From a virus: a stretch of DNA of 62,472 bases. The notes under the pieces are model-generated. The model ran no database searches and was not told where the DNA came from. It saw only the letters and a list, made by a program, of their open reading frames with translations. The stretch covers positions 1 through 62,472 of the IMG/VR virus record IMGVR_UViG_3300008110_006716; one strand, written 5' to 3'. This document shows, one piece after another, positions 1-6,733 of the stretch; position 1 is the stretch's first letter; each line of letters opens with the position of its first letter. Position numbers and translations under genes: made by a program.

Positions 1-1
1 A

Positions 2-571
2 GGATATATTGATGATATATATTGTAATTCTTTATCTATTATTGGTATTGAAAATCAATCAAAAAATTGTTATTGGAAATATCATTTAAGTTGGGGTGAT
101 GCCATTATGTTATTTGTAAGATACGGAACCCCTGAAGATTGCTTGATGGATATAATGTTTAAAGCAATAGAAAAAGAAGTTACAAACCATGCTTCAGAAT
201 ATTATGAAATTCAATACGAAGCTTGGAATGGTCAGGTATTTAATGAAGAAATTAATCGAAGAAGTATTAGAGTTTTAGAAAGTTTAATGGAAGACTTAGA
301 CGATATGGTCGAAGAAGGTGGTGAAGAAAAAATGAAAAAATATTTTCAAATTTTAAACACACTAAATGAAAAAATAGGATTTAATACAAATAAAAAAATT
401 CCAGGAGGTTATGAAATTAGAGTGTTTGATGTTGATAAAGACACTTTAATGGTTAATTATGGTTTACGTAAAACCGACAAATGGGGTGAACCATTTAAAA
501 AAGGGTCCGCCCCATTACGTCGCATCTTGAACATGTTGGTAACTCCACCGATTGTTCCTTATATTGATTAA
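2..571 (+). CDS. Hypothetical phage protein, 5'-truncated by the window edge
   Basis: The reading frame is open from base 2 without a stop, so the first ATG seen (107) is probably internal and the true start lies outside the window. The visible part is about 190 residues, mixed charge, with an acidic helical middle (the run around LEDLDDMVEEGGEEKMKKY) and a C-terminus rich in Gly/Pro. I recognise no family. It ends at 571, overlapping by four bases the stop of the opposite-strand peptidase gene, so the two are convergent with no terminator between them. Confidence 0.7.
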   Translation, partial: GYIDDIYCNSLSIIGIENQSKNCYWKYHLSWGDAIMLFVRYGTPEDCLMDIMFKAIEKEVTNHASEYYEIQYEAWNGQVFNEEINRRSIRVLESLMEDLDDMVEEGGEEKMKKYFQILNTLNEKIGFNTNKKIPGGYEIRVFDVDKDTLMVNYGLRKTDKWGEPFKKGSAPLRRILNMLVTPPIVPYID

Positions 572-1245
572 TACTTTTTAATCAATCTTTCTTTAATAAT
601 TTCATAAAGACTTACTAAATCCTCATCAGGAATAAATAAAAATCCGTCATCATAAGCGTCACTTAATGTAATACCATCTTTTTCTTCATAAACGTCGATA
701 GTTTCTAAACGGTGGAAAGTCTCGTCTTGGAAACCGAATACGTCTACGTCTTTGTCTAATTCTTCTACAAATGAATTCATAATTGTTTTTTGTGTGTATA
801 CTATTGGTTTGTAAAGATACTCATATTTTTTTAATCCCAAAACTTTTACCATATTTTTTCCAGCTTCAATTGCACATTTCACATCTTCGATTGAAATGAA
901 CTCTTGTGCTGAGTGCATATTATAGTAACCACAAGACATATTGATACAAGAAACGTCAATTTTTTTCTTTAATTGTGAGATGTCAGTATAAGGGTGAGAT
1001 TGAATTAACATTTCATTACCAAAACTTTCAGTAATAACTTCTAATGTTTTTTCAAAGAATTCACTATCACGTTCAAATAAACGAACTCCCGAGCAAATCT
1101 CGGTAATTAAGTGATTACCTGGCGCATCGTATTGAGTAATATACCCAACATCTTGTAAGAAGTTTACATCACATTTTGATGAACCATGACAACCTGTTTC
1201 TTCTGATACAAATAAACCGATTTTTACTTTGTCTAATTGTTTACT
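568..1245 (-). CDS. M20-family metallopeptidase, C-terminal fragment (frameshifted)
   Basis: Continuation of the M20 peptidase in a shifted frame. The frame opens after a stop at 1246-1248 and reads KQLDKVKIGLFVSEETGCHG, which holds the catalytic/metal Glu pair typical of M20, and later NMHSAQEF with the last metal His of the family. No ATG occurs in this frame until 1011, so this part cannot be a normal free-standing gene. Skipping one T at about 1243 would fuse both parts into a product of about 325 residues, still shorter than a usual M20 enzyme of 370-410. It is either a pseudogene or an assembly error. Confidence 0.75.
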   Translation of the reverse strand, partial: SKQLDKVKIGLFVSEETGCHGSSKCDVNFLQDVGYITQYDAPGNHLITEICSGVRLFERDSEFFEKTLEVITESFGNEMLIQSHPYTDISQLKKKIDVSCINMSCGYYNMHSAQEFISIEDVKCAIEAGKNMVKVLGLKKYEYLYKPIVYTQKTIMNSFVEELDKDVDVFGFQDETFHRLETIDVYEEKDGITLSDAYDDGFLFIPDEDLVSLYEIIKERLIKKY

Positions 1246-1549
1246 TTAATACGTCAACAAGAGTGTCGTCAAAAGTTTTACCAAAAGTGTGTGGTCGTTT
1301 CAATTTTTCTTCTTCGACAACAATCTTATCTATTTTAGAGTGAACCGTATCTGTGTGTGCAATAAACATCGGATAGAATTCACCTTCTTCAAGTGTACCC
1401 TTTGTTGCATAGATGTTCATCATCTCATCACGATAAAAAGACACCCCCTCAATACCCTCAAGTTCATCACAAAGGTATTCCACCATATCCTCCTCTTGAT
1501 ATGTTTTTGACGGTACTGAAAGGAGTTCTTTAAATTTATTTAGGTCCAT
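1241..1549 (-). CDS. M20-family metallopeptidase, N-terminal fragment
   Basis: N-terminal part of a zinc-dependent M20 (peptidase T/ArgE-like) aminopeptidase. The start at 1549 (MDLNKF) fits better than 1609 because the upstream stretch is low-complexity and a TACCTTTG box (1567-1574 on the plus strand as its complement) precedes it. The metal-binding motif HTDTVH is near residue 65 and the segment RPHTFGK near residue 85 is typical of the family. After that the Gly-x-Asp-Asp metal-ligand region expected in M20 enzymes is compressed to TFDDTLVDVLK, then a TAA stop at 1241-1243. The rest of the enzyme continues in another frame. See the finding on internal deletions. Confidence 0.75.
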   Translation of the reverse strand: MDLNKFKELLSVPSKTYQEEDMVEYLCDELEGIEGVSFYRDEMMNIYATKGTLEEGEFYPMFIAHTDTVHSKIDKIVVEEEKLKRPHTFGKTFDDTLVDVLK

Positions 1550-1566
1550 TATTTTGTTTTTTTTTA

Positions 1567-1574
1567 CAAAGGTA
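1567..1574 (-). promoter_or_regulatory. Host-like -7 box TACCTTTG upstream of the M20 peptidase
   Basis: Read on the minus strand this is TACCTTTG, matching the Bacteroidota primary-sigma -7 consensus TAnnTTTG, 18 nt before the peptidase ATG. I found no convincing -33 TTG at the right distance, so this is a candidate only. Confidence 0.35.
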
Positions 1575-1577
1575 ATA

Positions 1578-1584
1578 TATTTAT
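1578..1584 (+). promoter_or_regulatory. TATTTAT motif, candidate late promoter for 1616
   Basis: TATTTAT sits 31 nt before the ATG at 1616, in the sense orientation shared with the head genes. It overlaps the divergent upstream region of the peptidase gene. Confidence 0.4.
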
Positions 1585-1615
1585 ATAATAAAATAAAAAA
1601 ATATATCAAATTTTT

Positions 1616-2437
1616 ATGAAAAAATTTTTAATGACAGAATCAGAAAAATCAAGAATACTTGGTATGCACTATAACGCAATGGGTAAATCATTAGTTAAAG
1701 AAGAGGCAGGTGACCCGGGAACAATTAACGCAGTGCCGAGAGAACAAGATTTAGTTGACGGGGGTATGAGTTATATTGGTATTGATTATTATGATGAGGA
1801 TGGTAATAGAAAACAATACTATTACCATTGTACACCGTCGGTTTATTCAAAAAAGGAAGATTGGAATGTACCAGGTAATAGAGCAGGTGATTTTACGGAC
1901 GGTGATAATAACTTAGTAACACTTCAACTAAAGGGTGATTATAAGACACAGTTAAAAAATGCTTGTCAAAACATTTACACTTTTTATAATAATTATAAAA
2001 AAACTTTTTGTGCGAACCCCAAAAATAAAACAAAAGATGCCTATGAGTTTTTATGTCCTAAAGAAACTCCACAACCTCAAGTTGCTGCGGCTACTACGAA
2101 AGTAACAGCACCAAATCCTGTTTCTGATGCTAATGTGGCTGATGCACAAAAAAGAGCGGCAGAAGCAAAAGCAAAAATAGAACAAGCAAATATTGACCTA
2201 AAAAAATTGATGGATACACCTAGGTTTTTAAGAACTACTGATAGTGATGGATATACCATTACTGATAAAACAACATTAGATGCTCAGGTTAAAGAGTTAG
2301 CCAGAGTTCTTGCTAATGGTGCTAATCCTACAGATAGAATAGATAAACAAGATTTATTAAGAAGTATGAATAATGTTATTAAAGCATTTCCTGAATACGG
2401 TGAAACTTTAAAAAGTTACATATATCAACTTCAATAA
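1616..2437 (+). CDS. Hypothetical virion-associated protein
   Basis: Predicted 273 residues. The N-terminus (TESEKSRILGMH, residues 7-18) resembles a short module I associate with other phage proteins of this group, but I cannot name a family. The middle holds a Tyr-rich stretch and four Cys. Residues about 150-200 form an Ala/Lys/Gln-rich low-complexity helix likely to be a linker, then a folded C-terminal part follows. It stands alone between divergent and convergent neighbours, with its own TATTTAT motif upstream and a strong terminator after it, so it is probably a monocistronic late gene. The structural role is inference from promoter type only. Confidence 0.7.
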   Translation: MKKFLMTESEKSRILGMHYNAMGKSLVKEEAGDPGTINAVPREQDLVDGGMSYIGIDYYDEDGNRKQYYYHCTPSVYSKKEDWNVPGNRAGDFTDGDNNLVTLQLKGDYKTQLKNACQNIYTFYNNYKKTFCANPKNKTKDAYEFLCPKETPQPQVAAATTKVTAPNPVSDANVADAQKRAAEAKAKIEQANIDLKKLMDTPRFLRTTDSDGYTITDKTTLDAQVKELARVLANGANPTDRIDKQDLLRSMNNVIKAFPEYGETLKSYIYQLQ

Positions 2438-2450
2438 ATAATTAAAATAA

Positions 2451-2479
2451 AAAAACCCACTCACAAGGTGGGTTTTTTT
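2451..2479. terminator. Bidirectional rho-independent terminator
   Basis: AAAAACCCAC pairs with GTGGGTTTTT around a 7-nt loop, with a T run on each side in the respective orientation. It separates two convergent genes, the plus-strand gene ending at 2437 and the minus-strand CAP gene ending at 2478. Confidence 0.9.
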
Positions 2480-2987
2480 ATTGACATACGGTTAGTACAC
2501 AAAAAATATAGTTGTCTCCTGTATAAACATTACTACCAATAATAAATTCATCATCAATAACGTAATTAACGAAAATACCTGTGAAATATGGGTCTAAAAG
2601 TAGTTTATTATGTGATGGTGAATTAACCCAAGCATTAAATATTTCAGATGCAACTTGTTCTACAGTTCCTTGATATACCGCCCCGTATAAATTTTCACCA
2701 AAAAAATTAAAACCTGTTCTATTAACGTAATTTACCCTTTCATCAAAATTATTAAATGTTTTAGGGTAAGATGTTTTTATTTTTTGGCTATGGTCAAGAG
2801 GTACGGTATTAGTTGATGACATATAAGATAATTGCTGTTCATTCAAAGGTTTGGCCTTTTCGTTAACTTTATATGGTACTAATTTATTTTGGACACGGTA
2901 TTTGTTTACTTTTTGGATAATTAAATCGTTAATTGATTGACCAAAAGTAAAAAACGAAAAGAATAAAAATAAAAATAGGAGTTTCAT
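2478..2987 (-). CDS. Secreted CAP/SCP-domain protein
   Basis: About 169 residues from the ATG at 2987; that start gives a clean Sec signal peptide (MKLLFLFLFFSFFTFGQS) with the FGQS end common in flavobacterial exported proteins. The mature part follows the CAP (SCP/PR-1) pattern: an NKYR motif early, Leu-Asp-His-Ser in the middle, GENL, and a C-terminal W-x2-SPSHN motif followed by a DPYFTGI segment. CAP proteins are extracytoplasmic, with varied roles; in bacteria many are of unknown function. A phage-encoded exported CAP protein may act in the host envelope during infection, which is inference. The upstream TATATTTG box (3004-3011 as complement) is host-like, unlike the motif before the head genes. 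Confidence 0.85.
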   Translation of the reverse strand: MKLLFLFLFFSFFTFGQSINDLIIQKVNKYRVQNKLVPYKVNEKAKPLNEQQLSYMSSTNTVPLDHSQKIKTSYPKTFNNFDERVNYVNRTGFNFFGENLYGAVYQGTVEQVASEIFNAWVNSPSHNKLLLDPYFTGIFVNYVIDDEFIIGSNVYTGDNYIFCVLTVCQ

Positions 2988-3003
2988 ATTGATTTTGTTT
3001 TTA

Positions 3004-3011
3004 CAAATATA
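3004..3011 (-). promoter_or_regulatory. Host-like -7 box TATATTTG upstream of the CAP gene
   Basis: TATATTTG on the minus strand matches the Bacteroidota TAnnTTTG -7 consensus and lies 16 nt before the ATG at 2987. No clear -33 element at standard spacing. Confidence 0.35.
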
Positions 3012-3035
3012 ATACAAAACTCCATATATAAAAAA

Positions 3036-3644
3036 TTATTTCTTTCTTTTTGTTGGTTTTTTTATTTTAACGTCAGTTTTCTTTTCCTTTTCGTTATACG
3101 TTAAAATAAATTTAGAACCTTTTTCAGGATTATCAGTTAAAATTTTTTCTGTGATTGCATCATCCACCCACTTCTGAACCGTTCTTTTTAGAATACGTGC
3201 CCCAAATCTTGTATCAGTACCAACCTCAGTTAAATGTTTTTTCAAAGTACCATCAACCTCAACTGTGTATTCTAATTTTTCAATTCTTTCATAGAATTTA
3301 TTTAACTCTAAATCAACAATCTTTAATAAATCATCTTGGTTTAAATCTTTGAAGTATACGATGTCATCAAAACGGTTGATGAATTCAGGTGCAAACTTTT
3401 TGAACAATTCTTTTTCTAACAAAGATTTAATTTCCTCGTCTTTTCTTTCGGTTTTTGTTGATGTTGAAAACCCAACTCCTGTACCAAAATCCTGAACTAC
3501 TTTTGTACCTACGTTTGATGTCATTAAAATGATACAATTTTTGAAATTAATTTTTCTTCCATGACCATCAGTCAACATACCTTCATCTAACATTTGTAAA
3601 AATACATTAAAGATTTCAGGGTGTGCTTTTTCAATCTCATCTAA
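3036..3644 (-). CDS. ClpC/ClpB-type AAA+ ATPase, C-terminal fragment
   Basis: Second AAA+ module (D2) from its Walker B region to the end. It opens with [20 protein letters not shown], the D2 Walker B and following helix, then sensor 1 (LMTSNVG), an Arg-finger region (FINRFDDIVYF) and the small D2 domain with sensor 2 GARILKRTVQ. The C-terminus is Lys-rich. No ATG occurs before residue 18 of this frame. The sequence joins directly to the preceding fragment's EDALI with about 40-45 residues of the usual D2 missing, including the GYVGY pore loop region. As written this fragment could not form a working ATPase. Confidence 0.85.
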   Translation of the reverse strand, partial: LDEIEKAHPEIFNVFLQMLDEGMLTDGHGRKINFKNCIILMTSNVGTKVVQDFGTGVGFSTSTKTERKDEEIKSLLEKELFKKFAPEFINRFDDIVYFKDLNQDDLLKIVDLELNKFYERIEKLEYTVEVDGTLKKHLTEVGTDTRFGARILKRTVQKWVDDAITEKILTDNPEKGSKFILTYNEKEKKTDVKIKKPTKRKK

Positions 3645-4270
3645 ATAAGTGCGTCCTCACTATTGAACATGTGTTTTGCCAATTGTTTTGCCAACTCAGT
3701 TTTACCAACGCCTGAATTACCAATCAACAATCCACTAAAGATTGGTTTTTTGGGGTCATTAAGACCGACGCGGTTTCTTTGAATTGCTCTTGCAATTTTT
3801 GCCACAGCATCGTCCTGACCGATTACCCTTGTCGATAACGTATCTTTTAATGTAATAAGTTGTGAAGTCTCATCTGTAGTAATCTTATTGATTGGAATTT
3901 TTGTCATCAAAGAAACTACATCATAAACAACGTCTTCAGTTACCTCACGACGGTATAAATCTCTATTTTCTTCAAACTTTCGTTTTTCGTTTTCAAGTTC
4001 AGCTAAAACCTTTCTTTCTTTATCACGAAGATTTGCGGCTTCCTCATATTTTTGTTTGTTGATTACGTCTAATTTTTCCTCTTTGATTTTAGCAGCCTCT
4101 TTTTTAAGTTCCTCAATAATTTCAGGTAATTTAATTTCTACCTGTGAACGTGCACCAACCTCATCAATAATATCAAACGCTTTATCAGGAAACTCACGGT
4201 CTGTAATATATCTATCTGCCAATTCAACACATAGTTTTAGTATATCATCACTATAACTTACTTTGTGGTG
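3641..4270 (-). CDS. ClpC-type AAA+ ATPase, middle fragment
   Basis: Contains the end of D1 ([20 protein letters not shown], then [17 protein letters not shown]), the coiled middle domain with a UVR-like [12 protein letters not shown] segment as in ClpC, and the start of D2 with Walker [11 protein letters not shown]. The frame opens at 4270 after a stop; the first ATG in it is at 4222. It ends in ALI-TAG at 3641 where the D2 sequence is cut. The upstream fragment stops at 4258 with about 30-40 residues of D1 small domain and Arg-finger region missing between them. Together the three pieces are one ClpC-like gene with two scars. Confidence 0.85.
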   Translation of the reverse strand, partial: HHKVSYSDDILKLCVELADRYITDREFPDKAFDIIDEVGARSQVEIKLPEIIEELKKEAAKIKEEKLDVINKQKYEEAANLRDKERKVLAELENEKRKFEENRDLYRREVTEDVVYDVVSLMTKIPINKITTDETSQLITLKDTLSTRVIGQDDAVAKIARAIQRNRVGLNDPKKPIFSGLLIGNSGVGKTELAKQLAKHMFNSEDALI

Positions 4271-4830
4271 TCAATATTTTTACGATACTCCTCCAATGTG
4301 GTTGCACCAATACATTGTAATTCTCCACGGGATAATGCTGGTTTGAAGATGTTGGATGCGTCCATAGAACCTGATGAATTACCCGCACCAATCATAGTAT
4401 GAATTTCATCAATAAAAACAATAATGTCAGGATGGTCATATAACTCCTCCATAATTACTTTCATTCGTTCTTCAAATTGACCACGATATTTTGTACCAGC
4501 AACTACAGATGTCATATCTAAAGAAACTATTCTTTTACCCGCCAAATTTTGTGGACAATCACCCTCAAAGATTTTCTTAGCTAATCCTTCCACAATTGCG
4601 GTTTTACCACAACCTGGTTCACCAATTATAATTGGGTTATTTTTCTTTCTACGAGAAAGGATTTGAGCAATCCTATTAATCTCATCTTCCCTACCAATTA
4701 CAGGGTCTAATTTACCTTCTTCTGCGGCTTTGATTAAATCACGAGAAAAGTTATCTAAAACAGGTGTTTTTGATGAGCTATCTTGTGTTTTGTTTTTTGG
4801 TTTTTCGTTTCCGTCTGCTGAGTCAATCAT
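4258..4830 (-). CDS. clpC-like: ClpC-type AAA+ ATPase, N-terminal fragment
   Basis: First AAA+ module: Walker A GEPGCGKT at residues 70-77, pore loop KYRG near 114-117, Walker B VFIDE near 138-142, sensor 1 GATT near 175-178. The usual Clp N-terminal repeat domain is absent; residues 1-22 are a disordered Lys/Ser-rich leader. Hsp100 proteins of this type unfold substrates for ClpP or disaggregate them; no ClpP gene is in the window, so a phage version would have to use host ClpP or act alone. It reads into a stop after NIDTTK at a scar. Divergently transcribed from a double-UVR protein, a domain also used by ClpC adaptors such as McsA. Confidence 0.87.
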   Translation of the reverse strand: MIDSADGNEKPKNKTQDSSSKTPVLDNFSRDLIKAAEEGKLDPVIGREDEINRIAQILSRRKKNNPIIIGEPGCGKTAIVEGLAKKIFEGDCPQNLAGKRIVSLDMTSVVAGTKYRGQFEERMKVIMEELYDHPDIIVFIDEIHTMIGAGNSSGSMDASNIFKPALSRGELQCIGATTLEEYRKNIDTTK

Positions 4831-4845
4831 ATTTTAGTTTTTTAT

Positions 4846-4875
4846 CAAATTTAACTTATATAAACTGAATAATCA
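4846..4875 (-). promoter_or_regulatory. Host-like promoter for the ClpC gene
   Basis: On the minus strand TTG (4873-4875), a 19-nt spacer and TAAATTTG (4846-4853) fit the Bacteroidota TTG/TAnnTTTG promoter layout. It ends 16 nt before the ATG at 4830. Confidence 0.5.
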
Positions 4876-4888
4876 ATTATTTTTAGGT

Positions 4889-4940
4889 TTTTGTCATAAT
4901 GTCATATATAAATTTGACTTTACTGACATTTTGTCATATA
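4889..4940. promoter_or_regulatory. TGTCATA repeats between divergent clpC and UVR genes
   Basis: TTGTCATAA (4891-4899), TGTCATATA (4900-4908) and TTGTCATATA (4931-4940) are direct copies; an inverted copy TGACATT lies at 4924-4930. A host-like TAAATTTG box is at 4909-4916 on the plus strand. The arrangement looks like an operator or activator array controlling both divergent genes. No regulator gene is adjacent. Confidence 0.4.
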
Positions 4941-5003
4941 TTTAGTAGTGGCACATATTTAGTGTAAAAATACAAAAATAAACTTATAAAATGAAATAAT
5001 ACT

Positions 5004-5366
5004 ATGATTAACTGGAGAGAATTTGATGAAATGTTTGATAAAATGTTTTCTATGAGGTCAGATTTTTTTAACGACAAGAGTTGGAATTACAAAACCTATA
5101 AATCACCTGATGGAAAATATTCATACACATACATGTCAAAAGGGTTTCAACCAACAGATGAATTAGATGAATTAAAAAATAAATTAGATGTTGCTGTTGA
5201 AGAACAAAATTTTGAGGAAGCCGTTAAGTTAAGAGACCAAATTAAGAGTTTAGAAAAAAACAAAGAAAAGATTTCGGAGTTACAAACTAAATTAGATGAA
5301 TGTATTAAAAAACAAGATTTTGAAAAGGCGATTGAATATCGAGATAAAATAAAGGCTCTCAAATAA
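5004..5366 (+). CDS. Double UVR-domain protein, possible Clp adaptor
   Basis: Predicted 120 residues. Two UVR motifs occupy the C-terminal half: one around residues 52-74 (EEAVKLRDQIK) and one around 92-118 (EKAIEYRDKIK), each a helical hairpin as in UvrB/UvrC, McsA and the ClpC middle domain. The N-terminal half is Asp/Phe/Tyr-rich (MINWREFDEMFDKMF) and has no recognised fold. In Firmicutes the UVR protein McsA binds ClpC and CtsR. Here the gene is divergent from a ClpC-like gene across a shared regulatory region, suggesting an adaptor; this is inference from context. A perfect UUCG-loop terminator follows immediately. Confidence 0.8.
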   Translation: MINWREFDEMFDKMFSMRSDFFNDKSWNYKTYKSPDGKYSYTYMSKGFQPTDELDELKNKLDVAVEEQNFEEAVKLRDQIKSLEKNKEKISELQTKLDECIKKQDFEKAIEYRDKIKALK

Positions 5367-5370
5367 CAAG

Positions 5371-5394
5371 AATCCACCTTCGGGTGGATTTTTT
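5371..5394 (+). terminator. Rho-independent terminator with UUCG tetraloop
   Basis: AATCCACC (5371-5378), loop TTCG, GGTGGATT (5383-5390), then a T run. An 8-bp perfect stem directly after the UVR gene stop at 5366. Confidence 0.92.
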
Positions 5395-5438
5395 GTTTAC
5401 AACTATTTTACCAATCATTATTTTTTAAATAAAAAATT

Positions 5439-5693
5439 ATGGCAATAACAAGAACTGATATAGTTGGCACAAAAATTATTTGTGAAATTGAGTCTTCTAA
5501 TTTAGTTAAGACTGAATATGATAGTGAAACAAATATGCTAATCGCAACATTTAAAAATGGTATTATGTATGAATATGAAGAAGTTCCACACAAAATTTAC
5601 GCACAATTCAGACTTGCAGAATCACAAGGAAAATTCTTTAATACAGAGATTGCAAGACAATACAAATACAAAAAAGTGGAAGAAACAGAATAA
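5439..5693 (+). CDS. KTSC-domain protein
   Basis: 84 residues matching the KTSC domain pattern: a Val/Ile-x-Ser-Ser-Asn-Leu segment, a Tyr-Asp before a short loop, a hydrophobic strand with FKNGIMYEYEEVP, then a helix ending in SQGKFFNTEIARQY. KTSC domains are short beta-rich modules common in phages and bacteria; function is not established, although they are often seen beside nucleic-acid or lysyl-tRNA synthetase related proteins. The start follows an A-rich tract with no Shine-Dalgarno sequence. It is followed after 17 bp by a nucleotidyltransferase-like gene that has its own TATTTAT motif. Confidence 0.82.
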   Translation: MAITRTDIVGTKIICEIESSNLVKTEYDSETNMLIATFKNGIMYEYEEVPHKIYAQFRLAESQGKFFNTEIARQYKYKKVEETE

Positions 5694-5695
5694 CC

Positions 5696-5710
5696 TATGT
5701 ATTTATAGGT
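5696..5710 (+). promoter_or_regulatory. TATTTAT motif inside a CCTAT/ATAGG palindrome
   Basis: TATTTAT (5700-5706) is flanked by CCTAT and ATAGG arms (5694-5709), only 4 nt before the ATG at 5711. If it were a -10 element the message would be nearly leaderless. Confidence 0.3.
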
Positions 5711-6484
5711 ATGGAAAGTGATAGTAAAATCATTAATAGTTTATATCTTCAAGACGAATTAAATCCCGACATTTGGTATCTACCGAATGAAAAACACATG
5801 GGAGACCCTGAGGCACAGTTTTATAAACTTAAACCCGAAATCAAAGAAAGACTTCTTAAAGTAAGTGAAATATTTTTAGATTATATCGACATTGATATAT
5901 ATGTTCACGACATCATTCTTATTGGTTCATTAACGGGTTATAATTGGTCTGATTTTTCAGACTTTGATGTTCATATTCTTTATGATTTTAATGATGCTGG
6001 CGAAAACGCTGATTTATATAGAGAATTATTTCATTTGAAAAAAACCGTATTTAATGCGAAGCACGACATAAAAATTAAAGGGTATGAAGTTGAAATGTTC
6101 ATACAGGATTTAAATGAAAAAGAAACTAGTGCTGGTTCATACTCTGTGTTATATAACAAATGGTTAAGGTCCCCTGAAAAAGAAAACTTCAAAATTGATA
6201 AGAAGATTATTAAAGAAAAGGCTAATCAATGGATGAGAATTATTGACGGTGTTTTAGAAAATGCTGAAGAGGAAGATTTAAACGACGCAATAAAATTAGT
6301 TTCAAAATATAGAGAAAAATTAAGAAAATATAGAACCTGTGGGCTTAAAAAAGAAGGAGAGTTTTCTTATGAAAATTTGGTATTTAAATTCTTAAGAAGA
6401 AATGGTTATATATCCAAATTAGAAGATTTCAAAAACAAAATTACTGATAAAAAATTATCATTAGAACAAGAAATTGGCGAATAA
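5711..6484 (+). CDS. Nucleotidyltransferase-fold protein
   Basis: 257 residues. The motif GSLTGYNWSDFSDFDVHIL (near residues 77-95) is the GS-x(n)-D-x-D signature of the DNA polymerase beta-type nucleotidyltransferase fold, and VEMFIQD near residue 137 supplies a plausible third acidic residue. The C-terminal half is helical and charged. Similar proteins occur in many large phages; substrates (tRNA, small-molecule or protein nucleotidylation) are unknown. It lies between the KTSC gene and small virion-like genes on the same strand. The fold call is firm and any specific activity is inference. Confidence 0.8.
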   Translation: MESDSKIINSLYLQDELNPDIWYLPNEKHMGDPEAQFYKLKPEIKERLLKVSEIFLDYIDIDIYVHDIILIGSLTGYNWSDFSDFDVHILYDFNDAGENADLYRELFHLKKTVFNAKHDIKIKGYEVEMFIQDLNEKETSAGSYSVLYNKWLRSPEKENFKIDKKIIKEKANQWMRIIDGVLENAEEEDLNDAIKLVSKYREKLRKYRTCGLKKEGEFSYENLVFKFLRRNGYISKLEDFKNKITDKKLSLEQEIGE

Positions 6485-6507
6485 TTGAAAATTATCAATT
6501 AACGATA

Positions 6508-6514
6508 TATTTAT
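6508..6514 (+). promoter_or_regulatory. TATTTAT motif before 6528
   Basis: Extended form AACGATATATTTAT (6501-6514), identical over 14 nt to the copy before the core scaffold gene at 15576-15589. It lies 13 nt before the ATG at 6528. Confidence 0.5.
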
Positions 6515-6527
6515 ATAGAAAAAAATT

Positions 6528-6719
6528 ATGCCAACAACAGCGTGTACTTCATATTATACTACGGTAGTAAAAGGTTATGTTCCTGGTTCAGGTGATACAC
6601 TTGGAACCGTAGTTACATTTACTACCCCAAAACCGGATTACGGTACTCAGACTAATGATAGTACTAATTTACAATGTAATGCTGTAACATTAGGTGGCTT
6701 TAATGGATTAAACAATTAA
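6528..6719 (+). CDS. Small hypothetical protein, possibly virion-associated
   Basis: 63 residues, Thr/Gly-rich (17 Thr or more), with two Cys, no charged clusters and no helix-prone stretch. The composition is like a short beta-structured decoration or fibre-tip peptide. It begins right after a well-formed TATTTAT motif and is followed 14 bp later by a large acidic virion-like gene. No family recognised. Confidence 0.6.
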   Translation: MPTTACTSYYTTVVKGYVPGSGDTLGTVVTFTTPKPDYGTQTNDSTNLQCNAVTLGGFNGLNN

Positions 6720-6733
6720 AAAATAATATTAAA

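Noticed and set aside
1230-1260. Programmed frameshift in the M20 peptidase as the sole explanation
   Set aside because: A one-base shift would not restore the metal-ligand block that also appears shortened; four other genes show similar gaps.
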